From: Apostichopus californicus
Lineage: Eukaryota; Echinodermata; Holothuroidea; Aspidochirotida; Stichopodidae
Reading direction: 5' to 3'
Length of the DNA stretch: 22,594 bases
Assembly (NCBI GenBank): GCA_020650975.1
Contig: JAIPMN010005108.1
Location: 6,879-29,472 of the forward strand
A program made the position numbers and the translations under genes. This document shows, one piece after another, positions 1-8,390 of the stretch; position 1 is the stretch's first letter; each line of letters begins with the position of its first letter. A model generated the notes under the pieces. That model saw only the letters and a list, made by a program, of their open reading frames with translations. It was not told the origin of the DNA and ran no database searches.

Positions 1-324
1 ATAGATATATATATAACTCATTCTGTCAAAAAACAATTATAAAACCCAAATTAAGGGGCAAAATCTAAACATCCATCCTTCATACTTAAACATCATCAAT
101 CAGATTTTAAGCCCTAAGCGTGACTTTTCTCCTTTTTTTCCGTTTTTTTAAATAAGTTAAATATAGAGCCTTGACTGCAATATTGGGCATCAATTTTAAA
201 TAATTTCCCCCCCTCTTTTTCTGTTGACAAAAACTACTTTTGGATCGCACTCTGCTATGCATTAATCTGTAAAGCACAAACTGTAACCACAAACTGCGTT
301 CCACTTTCTTCATCGTCTCCACAG
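1..324 (+). other. Intron of the PAIP1-like gene (left-truncated)
   Basis: AT-rich, with no exon supported. It ends in a good acceptor (cttcatcgtctccacag). Confidence 0.6.
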
Positions 325-447
325 AACCCTGGGGATGATAAGTCCACTAAAGTTTATCCATATAGGGTTGCATTGCAAGAAATAATGGAGGCGTTGCTGG
401 CATCGCCATCCAACGATAATATCAAGATCCTCGCAAAACTCTTGAAG
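325..447 (+). CDS. PAIP1: PAIP1-like exon, MIF4G helices
   Basis: This exon has 41 codons, phase 0 at both ends. The acceptor is tctccacag and the donor gtgagt. It reads NPGDDKSTKVYPYR... and ends ...NIKILAKLLK. It lines up with the vertebrate PAIP1 segment that ends in DDNLICAVKLLK, part of the MIF4G HEAT-like repeat. It is the first exon visible; earlier exons lie outside the window. Confidence 0.8.
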
Positions 448-3400
448 GTGAGTTCCACGTAACTTTGATTCAAACAACACAGATTTGTGCCGGGATATAA
501 AGTACTCTGAAAGGGAATGTTCACTGCATAGTTTGCAGGGATGCATGTAAATATTGAAGAGGAGACACACACAATGCTTAGGGGATGAAAAAGAAAAACC
601 TGATGGAATTTTTAACGTTATCATTTATAGCAATTTTGAGAGAATATTTATTTTACGAATTTAACCTGTACATGACCATCTGGGTCACCATGATATCATG
701 AAAGAAATCATTGAACTGAATATCTTGAACAAAATCCAAGCAATTACAAGATTCTATAGTAATTCCTGTGAGGACAGTTAGACCACCGGTAAGACCACTC
801 TGAAATCAGCAAAGACATGGCGTTTGGTCGTAAAAAAAAAAATTAAATCGGAAAACTGCTCTTGTTATGAGAATACTTCCGACCTGGCAACTGTTCCCTT
901 TAATTCAAAACTCGTCATAAATTTTGACTTTGCTTCCTCCTCTTTCCTCTTTCTTTACTTTCACAGATGATCGGATCAGCAATGGAAGAATTTGACAGAG
1001 AAAATAACTATGAAAACCTGCAAAAAGGAATGGGAACAATATTTCAACGAATTAGAGATATTGTAGCCGAAAAGCAAATTGATAAGTAAGTGAAACAGTC
1101 GCTTAATGCTCACCGTAAGTCCGATCAAAACCCACGGTATGTTCACGTGTACGTGAACATTATAAGCTGGCCTCGTGTTTCAGGGAACGATGTGGGACAC
1201 AACCCTTAGAATTGTCTTTGGAGACCAGTTATGAATGGCTTTATGATCTAATGTAAGCAACCATTCACTGGAAAATAGTGCAGGGCTCTTCAATAGAGCT
1301 CTCAATAACTTGAACGATTAGTGCTAGGAGATTTGCAAGTACATATACTAAGTGGTTCAATTTAGGTTATTGGTGAATGTGCCTTCTAATGCCCAGCATT
1401 TCAAGGCTTAGTGGTTATGTGCCTTGAAATGCCAGTCTCGCCAATACAATCTTTCCGGGGACTTTTGCCGGCTAAAGTGCTCTGATGATGGCACTGGCTA
1501 TAAGCTGTTGAGAGATTTCTGCCAGCAAACTTTCTGCTATAAATTTAAATTGATCATTTCCTATCTGTTTGCTACAATGCATGCCAGATTTTACACTCTA
1601 CCTATGTAGTGATTCAGAAACTTGTTGCCAAAAAGGTTTTTTTGGGAGAAAACACAGTTTTTGCCAGTAGCCTATCCATTTTGTAAACCACCTGCTTTCT
1701 GTATCTCTCTTACATTTTCCCAGGGGTGTCATATACATGTGCGTGAACCTACTGGAGCTTCGAGCATCGAACTGGGGTAAAGCAGCGCCATCTTCACCTC
1801 AGCCTCAGGAGCATGCGGTAGCTGCCGGTGGAGATGCACCTCCTGCAACATTCTCGGTAAGTTTTCTTTCTGTCGTAAGTCTCACAAATCGCCCGGCAGA
1901 GTCACATTTGACCAGCGGTAGAGTTATGCTACCCTTCACTCACTCTTCCTCGCACAGTTTTGCCCATAAAACAACCGGAGGAGCAGAGAATAGCAATTAA
2001 AAGTTAAGTTGTACTTGAGGGAAGACCAGAAGTTGGAGAGAGTGAAACATTAATGACGTTAAAATGATATTGTATCACTGAAAAGTGTGTGCTTATTGAT
2101 ACTATGTGGCAGTATGGCTTGTCAAAAATAGTGATCTATGTAAAAGTACTTATTGCTTCACCAAAGCTGTCAAAGAGGTTGTACCTAATTAAAGTTGTTT
2201 GTCCGTGCATTCAATTGTGTAGAGTTTTCAAACCCTCTTGAAATTTCAAGTGTTTTGTTGCTTGATGACCCAAATATTCACCTTGATCATCTTGGAGAGA
2301 CTCCAGTGGCAAATGATGTGGCTTGGTCATGGTGGGGCATATGCGGGGGGGTGGAAGGTCCCATTTGAGTAATCATATATGGTTATATGGGTGCTTAGGG
2401 TGTGATATTTTGCAATGCTTGAAGTTTATTGCGATGTTCATGATTTTTCAACTTTTTTTTAGGTTTCTGCCTTTTTTTTTGGGGCAACCCTAAAAGGGAT
2501 GCAACCCTCAGTTTGAATACCCTGTAGTTAGGTTATGCCCTTCAAGGCTGTAGGCAATGGTGTGTATGAACACTTGTTTCAAAGCTGTTCAGTGGTGCCC
2601 TGTAATCCGTAGTAGCAAACTTCATGTTGCTGCATAAACTGAGATAATTATGCATCCAAAATGTTATAGAAAAGTTCACTTCCAATTTTTAACATTTTAA
2701 ACACAATTTTGTATCGATTCAAAAGAGTTAACACCTTCATGTGGTGCCGTCTTGTTTCCAGTCGTCCTTCGTTCATTGCTCTTTTTCTCAAACGGATCAT
2801 TTGCTCCTGGGGAATTTTAACTGGCTTTTCTTACTATAACGTTAACTCTTATTACCCAGGATGCACCGGTCTTTTACGATACCCAGGGAAAAGTCATCAC
2901 CTCAGAGGAAGCAAGTAAGCAGTCTCCTTTTTAATACTCTTGATTTCACCATCCGTATCAGTGGTCTTTCAATATTTTCAATATTTTCTATATTTTCCAT
3001 TTACTTACCGTTGAACGTGGCTGCTATAGGTTAGGAATACAAAGACATTCTTATCTATTTTGTAAGGAGGGTTTTTTTAAAGTTCTCTATATTGAACTGT
3101 TGAGGTATAATTTCTGTAATCCATCAGGTACTATGACAGCAAATAACTCTGTGCCAGCTCTTTTTTATTTATTTATTTATTTATTTTAAATTGCAGGTCT
3201 AAGCATTACAAGTTATGTTTAATCCTAGAATGATAAAACACAAATAAGTTCTTTACAGGGGACAGAAAAAACCTGTTATGCCATCTTTACATAATTTGAC
3301 TCGCAGTTGTTTATTTTGTGGCGTAAGTCCTATGCTATGCTGTGTTGAAGGTAGGATAAGTAATGCTGCCCTTAACATCAATATGTGAAGACTTCAACCA

Positions 3401-4564
3401 CATACCATTTGCCTGAAAGGCAGTATCTCATTCCCTACAGCTCATGGGGGCAGGATATTGGGAAGCGGGGAAAAGGCATCTAGCTATATTTTATTCCTAT
3501 CAATTTGATGAAAATGGAAGGGTCACTGACAATTCTTTACCATTAGTATTGGAAACCATTTGATTCATCCCTGTTAACAATTCCAATTCGCTATGAACCC
3601 ACGGTAACTCTTTAAACGATCAAAGTTAGAAGATGTTACGAACGGAACACCTAACGACAAGAAATTGCCCTCAGCCCGTTCCAACCCACTGAACATTTCT
3701 ATTTCCGTGCAGGTTTTCCTTCGGGTTTCCCCTACGAACTGGACAATGACTTTGCCCAGCAGCTCGAAGAGGACTTTGAAGATTTTATCGCCGAAGATGA
3801 GATCGGCGTATTAGAGGACGATTTCGCAGGGCTAGTAATACCAGATGAAGACAGCAATCATTATCTGCCGACCGCAGCTGGCCGAGGAGGAGGAGGAGGT
3901 GGTGGTGGAGGAGGAGGAGGAGGTGGAGGAGGAGTAGCAGTTGCAAAGTGAGTTTAAAGATATGAAAGAGTTAATTAAGTGACAATATCCATGCTTTCAT
4001 TTACCTTTCTTCTTTTCATTCACGACTAAAATATCTGCCTAAAGTCATCCCTTAACCTTTGCAAAAGAAAAGAAAAAGTGAAGAACAGAGATAATACAAA
4101 CATGCTCATATCATTTTTGGACATACTTATATTAGTTTTGACATGTTTTATATAAATTTTGACAACCTTATATGATTTTGGACATGCTTATATTGTTTTG
4201 GACAGTTTGATACATATGGCATTCCATTTAGTGACCACTGTTTGTATGAACTTGAGACAGAAATTTTTTGTTTCCAACATGTCTTTGAATCCAAGATGTT
4301 AAGTTCGGTGGGGGGGGGGGGGGTCTTGTATCGTGATTCTCCATTATAATTTATTTTGTTTAGAGTATATGAATGTAATTTGTAATAAATATGGTTATAA
4401 ATAGAAGATGTAAACATGTTCTTTTTTGTTTTTTTTTACTTTTCAGTGACCAGTTTGAGACTTTTGATCACGAAACAAGTGAGGCATTTGAGTTGTTTCT
4501 GCAAGAATCGCAAAATAAGCCAACCTTTGGCTATTCCAGCAGAAACTGGTCACATGCCAGCTAG
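325..4564 (+). CDS. PAIP1: PAIP1-like poly(A)-binding-protein-interacting protein, 3' part, seven exons
   Basis: Seven exons (325-447, 967-1085, 1184-1252, 1724-1856, 2860-2914, 3713-3947, 4447-4564) join in one open frame of 852 nt ending in TAG, giving 283 residues. Each is bounded by AG and GT. PAIP1 is known to bind PABP, eIF4A and eIF3 in the cytoplasm and to stimulate translation initiation. The fragment matches the family in order: a MIF4G helix pair (NPGDD..., SPSNDNIK, LLK), the signature LELRASNWG (vertebrate form VELRSSNWG), a short APVFYD segment corresponding to the vertebrate PTFYTSDG stretch, then an acidic tail ending DQFETFDHETSEAFELF, which parallels the acidic C-terminal PABP-binding (PAM1) region. 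The N-terminal PAM2 and first MIF4G helices lie off the left edge. Oddities: an optional-looking exon 3 and a 16-Gly run. Alternative: another MIF4G protein (CTIF or MIF4GD), less likely because of the acidic C-terminus. Confidence 0.85.
448..966 (+). other. PAIP1-like intron
   Basis: A clean GT-AG intron with a pyrimidine-rich 3' end (cctcctctttcctctttctt). Nothing else was seen. Confidence 0.75.
967..1085 (+). CDS. PAIP1: PAIP1-like exon, MIF4G helix
   Basis: The acceptor follows a pyrimidine-rich tract (ctttctttactttcacag) and the donor is gtaagt. It reads MIGSAMEEFDRENNYENL... then IFQRIRDIVAEKQID. This matches vertebrate LTGSVLEDAWKEK...IIQRIENVVLDA. It starts in phase 0 and ends with two bases of a codon (phase 2). 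Confidence 0.82.
1139..1160. repeat. Palindrome just upstream of the candidate cassette exon
   Basis: ATGTTCACGT and ACGTGAACAT flank a GT, a 10-bp inverted repeat. It ends 24 bases before the exon at 1184 within a 98-base intron, so it occupies the branch-point/acceptor neighbourhood. Confidence 0.75.
1184..1252 (+). CDS. PAIP1: PAIP1-like symmetric 69-nt exon, candidate cassette exon
   Basis: This exon has 23 codons with both junctions in phase 2, so including or skipping it keeps the frame. The acceptor is gtgtttcag and the donor gtaagc. It encodes ERCGTQPLELSLETSYEWLY plus DL and a split codon. It has no counterpart in the vertebrate PAIP1 sequence I recall. Skipping it joins AEKQIDK directly to GVIYMCVNLLELRASNWG, which aligns without a gap problem. 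Constitutive inclusion is possible; RNA data would decide. Confidence 0.6.
1253..1723 (+). other. PAIP1-like intron
   Basis: The short open frame here lacks similarity and splice support. No repeats stood out. Confidence 0.7.
1724..1856 (+). CDS. PAIP1: PAIP1-like exon, last MIF4G helix with LELRASNWG
   Basis: The acceptor is tacattttcccag and the donor gtaagt. The exon enters in phase 2 and leaves in phase 0. It reads GVIYMCVNLLELRASNWGKA, then a Pro/Ala/Gly-rich linker ending PPATFS. The ELRxSNWG motif is the most diagnostic PAIP1/MIF4GD signature in the window. Confidence 0.88.
1857..2859 (+). other. PAIP1-like intron
   Basis: About 1 kb, T-rich, with a short G run near 2344. I see no additional exon. 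Confidence 0.7.
2860..2914 (+). CDS. PAIP1: PAIP1-like short exon after MIF4G
   Basis: A 55-nt exon enters in phase 0 and leaves in phase 1. The acceptor is attacccag and the donor gtaagc. It reads DAPVFYDTQGKVITSEEA. This parallels the vertebrate EPTFYTSDGVPFTAAD segment, supporting the family call beyond the MIF4G fold. Confidence 0.8.
2915..3712 (+). other. PAIP1-like intron
   Basis: Contains the (TTTA)n microsatellite. No additional exon was recognised. Confidence 0.7.
3163..3187. repeat. (TTTA)n microsatellite
   Basis: This is a run of about six TTTA units in the intron before the Gly-rich exon. It has no coding role. Confidence 0.85.
3713..3947 (+). CDS. PAIP1: PAIP1-like exon, acidic region with 16-Gly run
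   Basis: A 235-nt exon enters in phase 1 and leaves in phase 2. The acceptor is ccgtgcag and the donor gtgagt. It is strongly acidic (LEEDFEDFIAEDEIG, VLEDDF, PDEDSN) and then carries 16 consecutive Gly codons at 3886-3933, mixing GGA and GGT. The acidic part parallels the vertebrate region around FFPDYEENG. The Gly run is an addition I do not know from vertebrates. Confidence 0.8.
4107..4208. repeat. Degenerate tandem repeat, TTTTGGACAT-type units
   Basis: Four imperfect units of roughly 25-30 bases share TTT(T)GACAT.(C/T)TTATAT. They lie in the last intron of the PAIP1-like gene. Confidence 0.6.
4310..4323. repeat. 14-base poly(G) run
   Basis: An uninterrupted run of 14 G in the last PAIP1-like intron. 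It is likely polymorphic and prone to sequencing error. Confidence 0.85.
4447..4564 (+). CDS. PAIP1: PAIP1-like last coding exon
   Basis: The acceptor follows a long T tract (tttttttttacttttcag). It enters in phase 2 and stops at TAG 4562-4564. It reads DQFETFDHETSEAFELFLQE, then SQNKPTFGYSSRNWSHAS. The first part resembles the vertebrate PAIP1 end (DDEMDPEIEEAYEKFCLES). The last 15 or so residues extend past the vertebrate end. Confidence 0.8.
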
Positions 4565-5547
4565 TGATCCACGAACAAACCCTGTCGTGGGAAGAAGCGT
4601 GTTCACCAAAGTGACATTGAAGCCTGCAGTCGTGAGGCACCCGTCGTGAAGATGACGAAAGCCTGGGAGGTCATCCGATTGAGTTTTGGACAAAGAGGAA
4701 GCCACGTTTATAGATGATGGAGAATGATGATGGGGCTGGTGGACAATTTAAGAGGCTGCACCCCAACCAGTCGGGTTCTGCGATCGTCTTTTTTTTATAC
4801 GAATCGCGGAGTGATCTTCTTGGATGGTGCAGTGATTGTTGCTGATGTCGACAAATGAAATAACTTTACTGACAGATATTTGAAGTAATGTATTGTTCAT
4901 ATATGCTGTTTATACAATGATTCGTTGTGACCAACGTTGACCGATCTTATATTGTCGTTATTTTTGGTTTTCGTTTTTTTTAACCGTGGGCATCGGTTAC
5001 GTAGCATTTGTTTCAACGGAAGCAGTTTTTGCGGCTGATTACAAATGTCTCACACAGCCTCGAACAGAATGCTCACATCAGAATAGTACTGTGATAAATA
5101 TTGTCGTTTGGTTTTAACATGTCTATGCCTAGCTTTTGTCACTTAAATCAAAAGACCAGGAATCTTTTTTTCTTTTTGTAGACAGGAGTTCCTAATTGTG
5201 GAACTGACTTGATTAGTAGTTGTGGAGAGATTCTTTGAAAGACTAGTCTGATCTGATATAGCAGAAACGTTTCTATGGTTCATTATCTGGCCGCAGTCGA
5301 ATCTTGAAGATTCGTGAGACAGTTGAATATAAAGGGCAAACGTTTACAAGCCACAACACAAACTGTGGCTTGAAATGTCCGACACGAACCGCTCGACTGT
5401 TCGGTGCCAGGATTTCAAAGGGATATTGAGGCCGACACCACCCATGTAGGGATGGAACTTTACCCCCAGCAGAAGATAATTTTCAAAGTCAAATAGTGGG
5501 TTCTGTGGCATATTAAGATTATGAATTAGATCTAGATGTTTATTGCT

Positions 5548-5553
5548 AATAAA
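5548..5553 (+). terminator. Candidate poly(A) signal AATAAA for the PAIP1-like gene
   Basis: A canonical AATAAA lies about 985 bases after the stop codon. GT/T-rich sequence (ttggttgttaaaa) follows within 25-35 bases. It could be the proximal site. Confidence 0.4.
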
Positions 5554-5958
5554 TGCTATCATTCTCCCCTGATTTGGTTGTTAAAAGGCCCCAGACCGAT
5601 GATAGAGGTTGGGGGGGGCATTGTCCACACCCCTCCCTCCTCACCCTTTTGTACACCCCACTTTGACTGTCCTAAGCCTCATATGCTATGGCAAAATTTC
5701 TTCAAAATTTCAAATATCAACCATTGATTTCATCTTCCTGACTAACCCCACGGCCATAACCCTGATGGAGTTCCATTGGCAGTTCCATCATACCCATAAA
5801 TGCTACCCCATTTCCTCAATATGATAACGTTTGTTATTCAGAGGTACTGTTAGGTTTCCTATCACACTCATCCTATCCCAGAATTTGGGTTTTTGGATTG
5901 AGAATGTCAAGTGGCAAAATGTTAAACATTTCATGTGCTTGTAATGATTAGGACCTGA

Positions 5959-5964
5959 AATAAA
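5959..5964 (+). terminator. Candidate distal poly(A) signal AATAAA
   Basis: A second canonical AATAAA lies in gacctgaaataaagcttc. T/G-rich sequence (ttttgctttggttc) follows about 25-40 bases later, the usual arrangement for cleavage. It is an alternative end for the plus-strand gene. Confidence 0.4.
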
Positions 5965-6078
5965 GCTTCACAAGGATGCTAAATTCATTTTGCTTTGGTT
6001 CAAGAAAGTTCTTATCTTGTAACCTTGCATGACTTAAACCAGTGTCTAATGACTATCAAGACAATGAAGGGTAGTTAA

Positions 6079-6112
6079 TGGTGGTGGTGGGGGGGGAGGG
6101 AGGGTGTGGGGG
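6079..6112. repeat. G-rich block with G-quadruplex potential
   Basis: A GGTGGTGG start is followed by runs of eight, three, three and six G on the plus strand. It lies just past the probable end of the PAIP1-like gene, so it could mark a termination or pause region, but that is only inference. Confidence 0.6.
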
Positions 6113-6270
6113 GATCAGTTGGAGGCTTTCTTATAATATGTGAGCTGAAGGACATGACTAAAAGTTACTGTCAATAGTGCAAATTTTGAAGTGTTATTAC
6201 TGGTTATTTGTATTGAGTTCACATCACCCAGTATATGCACAATATGTGGTATCTTCCTGGGTTTTTTTTG

Positions 6271-6288
6271 GTGTGTGTGTGTGTGTGT
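6271..6288. repeat. (GT)9 microsatellite
   Basis: Nine GT units in the region between the two convergent genes. Confidence 0.9.
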
Positions 6289-7182
6289 TGGAAGTTTGTA
6301 TTTTCTTTTTACCCATGGTTTTGTGATAGGGGTAGGTGGAGGGTAGGGTGGAGTGTTCATGATTTGATGATATTGGTAATGTCTCGTATGCATAGATGTC
6401 CATCCATGTTGTTATCAGTGGGCCACCAGCTGGTGAGGTGACAGGGAACGATGTACTGCTAAAAGCAGCTGTGAGCGGTAAATAACTTGGCGATCATTCA
6501 GACAAATATGCATTTAAGTAAGGACGTGTGTGGGAGGGATTTGCGAATGGTTTCCATTTGTGGACATCCCCGTTGTACACTTCCGGATACAGTGAAGGGA
6601 CTAGGTCTTCTTTTATATTTGGTATAAAATATTCTAAGTCTGGATCTCTCTCAGGATGGTGTAATGGTAACATACAGATCCATGGGCCAAGTCCGCTAAT
6701 GGTACTGGACTATTAAGCATGATATTGGTAAGCCTGACCTATCTTCTACCCTTGGTACCTCAGAGTAATCGTATACGATGGTCATTATTGTTATTTTAAT
6801 ATCATCGATCCAAACGTCAATAATAAAAATACAGTTTTAAGACAGCAACCCAGACCACTAAGTAGTAAAGAGTATTGGCATTTGTGTATGCAGGTAAATA
6901 ACATAGGAGACAATGGCTGTATTATCCTTTGGTGCTTGTGTCAGAACAGCCACACAAAAAAAAAGGTGTTGTTATTTGTTATTTTTTTTACTACTTAACA
7001 CTGTGCCAATGTAATAACTGGACTATGGCACATGTTTTATTAAATTTTCTTGAAGAAAAAATTTCAGATTTTTTTTCATATAATTAATGAATTGAAGCAG
7101 TTAGTTGGGGACAACATTTGATGATGTCTTTGTTAAATAGAATTTTCAATCAACAAGAAATTGGTTTCATAAATGTTTTTTT

Positions 7183-7188
7183 TTTATT
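7183..7188 (-). terminator. Candidate poly(A) signal for the minus-strand gene
   Basis: The minus strand reads AATAAA here, about 1 kb past the TAA. Another AATAAA is at 7036-7041 and a variant ATTAAA at 7932-7937. Which is used decides whether the MITE copy at 7561-7918 lies in the 3' UTR. Confidence 0.3.
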
Positions 7189-7560
7189 TGTTATATTTTG
7201 CAATAAACTACATATAAAGGCTGCTTACTTTAACATATGAAGTGATATAAAGGCTTTTAAAAAGTACAGGCTAGCAGATAATTTAATTTCACTCTACATG
7301 CAGATTTACCTCCAATCTGTGGGTTTATCGAGGTTTGGATGCAGTGGTGATGACAAGCCTCTTTTGCGCAATAATATATGGATGTTTGCTAGAATAAAAA
7401 CATGAATTAATTCCCCTGAAACATTACCAATATGATAGATATTTTCAAATCAATAACCCTTGAATGAACAATGAATGTAAAACATAGAAAATGCAATTGT
7501 CATGAATGTAACAAAGACCTATAGGTCCTCACTGTGGATGTAACATTCTTCGTGCTCGCT

Positions 7561-7918
7561 TAGAGGCATTGAAGACTCGCCCCAAACCGCGTGACTCACT
7601 CGGAAAAAAAGTTTACTTTCCGTTGCTTGCAAGTTAAATTTTCTTCTTGTCGCTACAAAATGCAGACAGTAATGAACCGTTATACCGTGTTATCTCTTGT
7701 TATCTGGACCTGAGATGTCCATTGCTGCTATGTACACTGTGTGTTGTGTGTATTGACCGTAGCTGCATGTATTGACTACACTCATGTCTAATTACCGACG
7801 GTAGCAAGCTGTGCGTGTATTTTCTGGGATCGATGGTAGTGTGTAACACTTCTGTTACACCTCCTTCGAAACTAGATCAGATTACCGGCATCAGACGTTT
7901 CTTTGTGCGCGAGTCTTC
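7561..7918 (+). mobile_element. MITE-like element, copy 1
   Basis: About 360 bases align end to end, with small indels, to the reverse complement of 18831-19190. The left end contains TTGAAGACTCGC and the right end GCGCGAGTCTTC, so the ends are inverted repeats of each other (GAAGACTCGC core). It has no plausible transposase frame. Landmark shared blocks include TACAAAATGCAGACAGTAAT, GACCGTAGCTGCATGTATTG and CAGATTACCGGCATCAG. It is probably a non-autonomous DNA transposon; the superfamily is not determined. Confidence 0.75.
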
Positions 7919-8190
7919 TGGTTGTTTGATATTTAATTTAAAAGTGGTGCAATTTCATTTGGAAAGTCCTCTGGTCGTTGCTCGTTTTCTCCTTGGCGGA
8001 AACAATTCTTGTTGCACATGATTCTCACCATCTTCAAGATGGTCACCACTGAAAGAAAGGAAAAAAGTTTCATCATTTAGAATAAGGTGACTAACGGGCA
8101 AATGTCACCCCCACTATAAGGACGTGAATCACAAGTTTATAGTCCAAGGAAAAGGAGTGCTGATAATGTTTCAATAGCTATCAATCCTGG

Positions 8191-8390
8191 TTATTCAAGA
8201 TATTCACCTAGTTTAAAATATGCTAAATCTCTGATGTGCATACGAGAATCAGAGATGCCTTTTGTAACCGATTCAATGAAAAGACCACTGTATAAACAAG
8301 GTGTATACCAATCAAACGCCATTTTGGTGAATAACTCGAAAGTTTTTGTATCCCCCAATCCGTCCCAGGACGCCAAGCGATACAGGAATC
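8191..8390 (-). CDS. Proposed last coding exon, cytoplasmic tail
   Basis: After the phase-1 donor at 8490/8489, the frame that stays open starts at 8390, preceded by AG in caaattgag, and runs to TAA at 8193-8191. It reads FLYRLASWDGLGDTKTFELF, then TKMAFDWYTPCL, and ends KLGEYLE: a soluble tail of about 66 residues. The acceptor lacks a pyrimidine tract, so this join is the weakest in the gene. Alternatives are a read-through end (KWIRVYRT) or another acceptor using the frame that reads QIEDSCIAWRPG. Confidence 0.5.

Larger units (their letters stand above)
3948..4446 (+). other. PAIP1-like last intron
   Basis: Holds the degenerate tandem repeat and the poly(G) run. It ends in a long T tract and cag. 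Confidence 0.75.
4565..5980 (+). other. PAIP1-like 3' UTR (end approximate)
   Basis: No further coding is visible after the stop. The region is T-rich and contains two AATAAA signals (5548-5553 and 5959-5964). It also has a small perfect hairpin at 5298-5314 (CGAATCTT, one-base loop, AAGATTCG). I infer the 3' UTR ends shortly after one of these signals; which one is used cannot be seen. Short open frames here look like chance. Confidence 0.5.
5981..8190. other. Region between convergent genes, with minus-strand 3' UTR
   Basis: No coding exon is supported. It contains the G-rich block, the (GT)n repeat and MITE copy 1. The minus-strand 3' UTR must occupy the right part, to an unknown end. A small palindrome (ACCATCTT, C, AAGATGGT) lies at 8027-8043. 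Confidence 0.55.
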
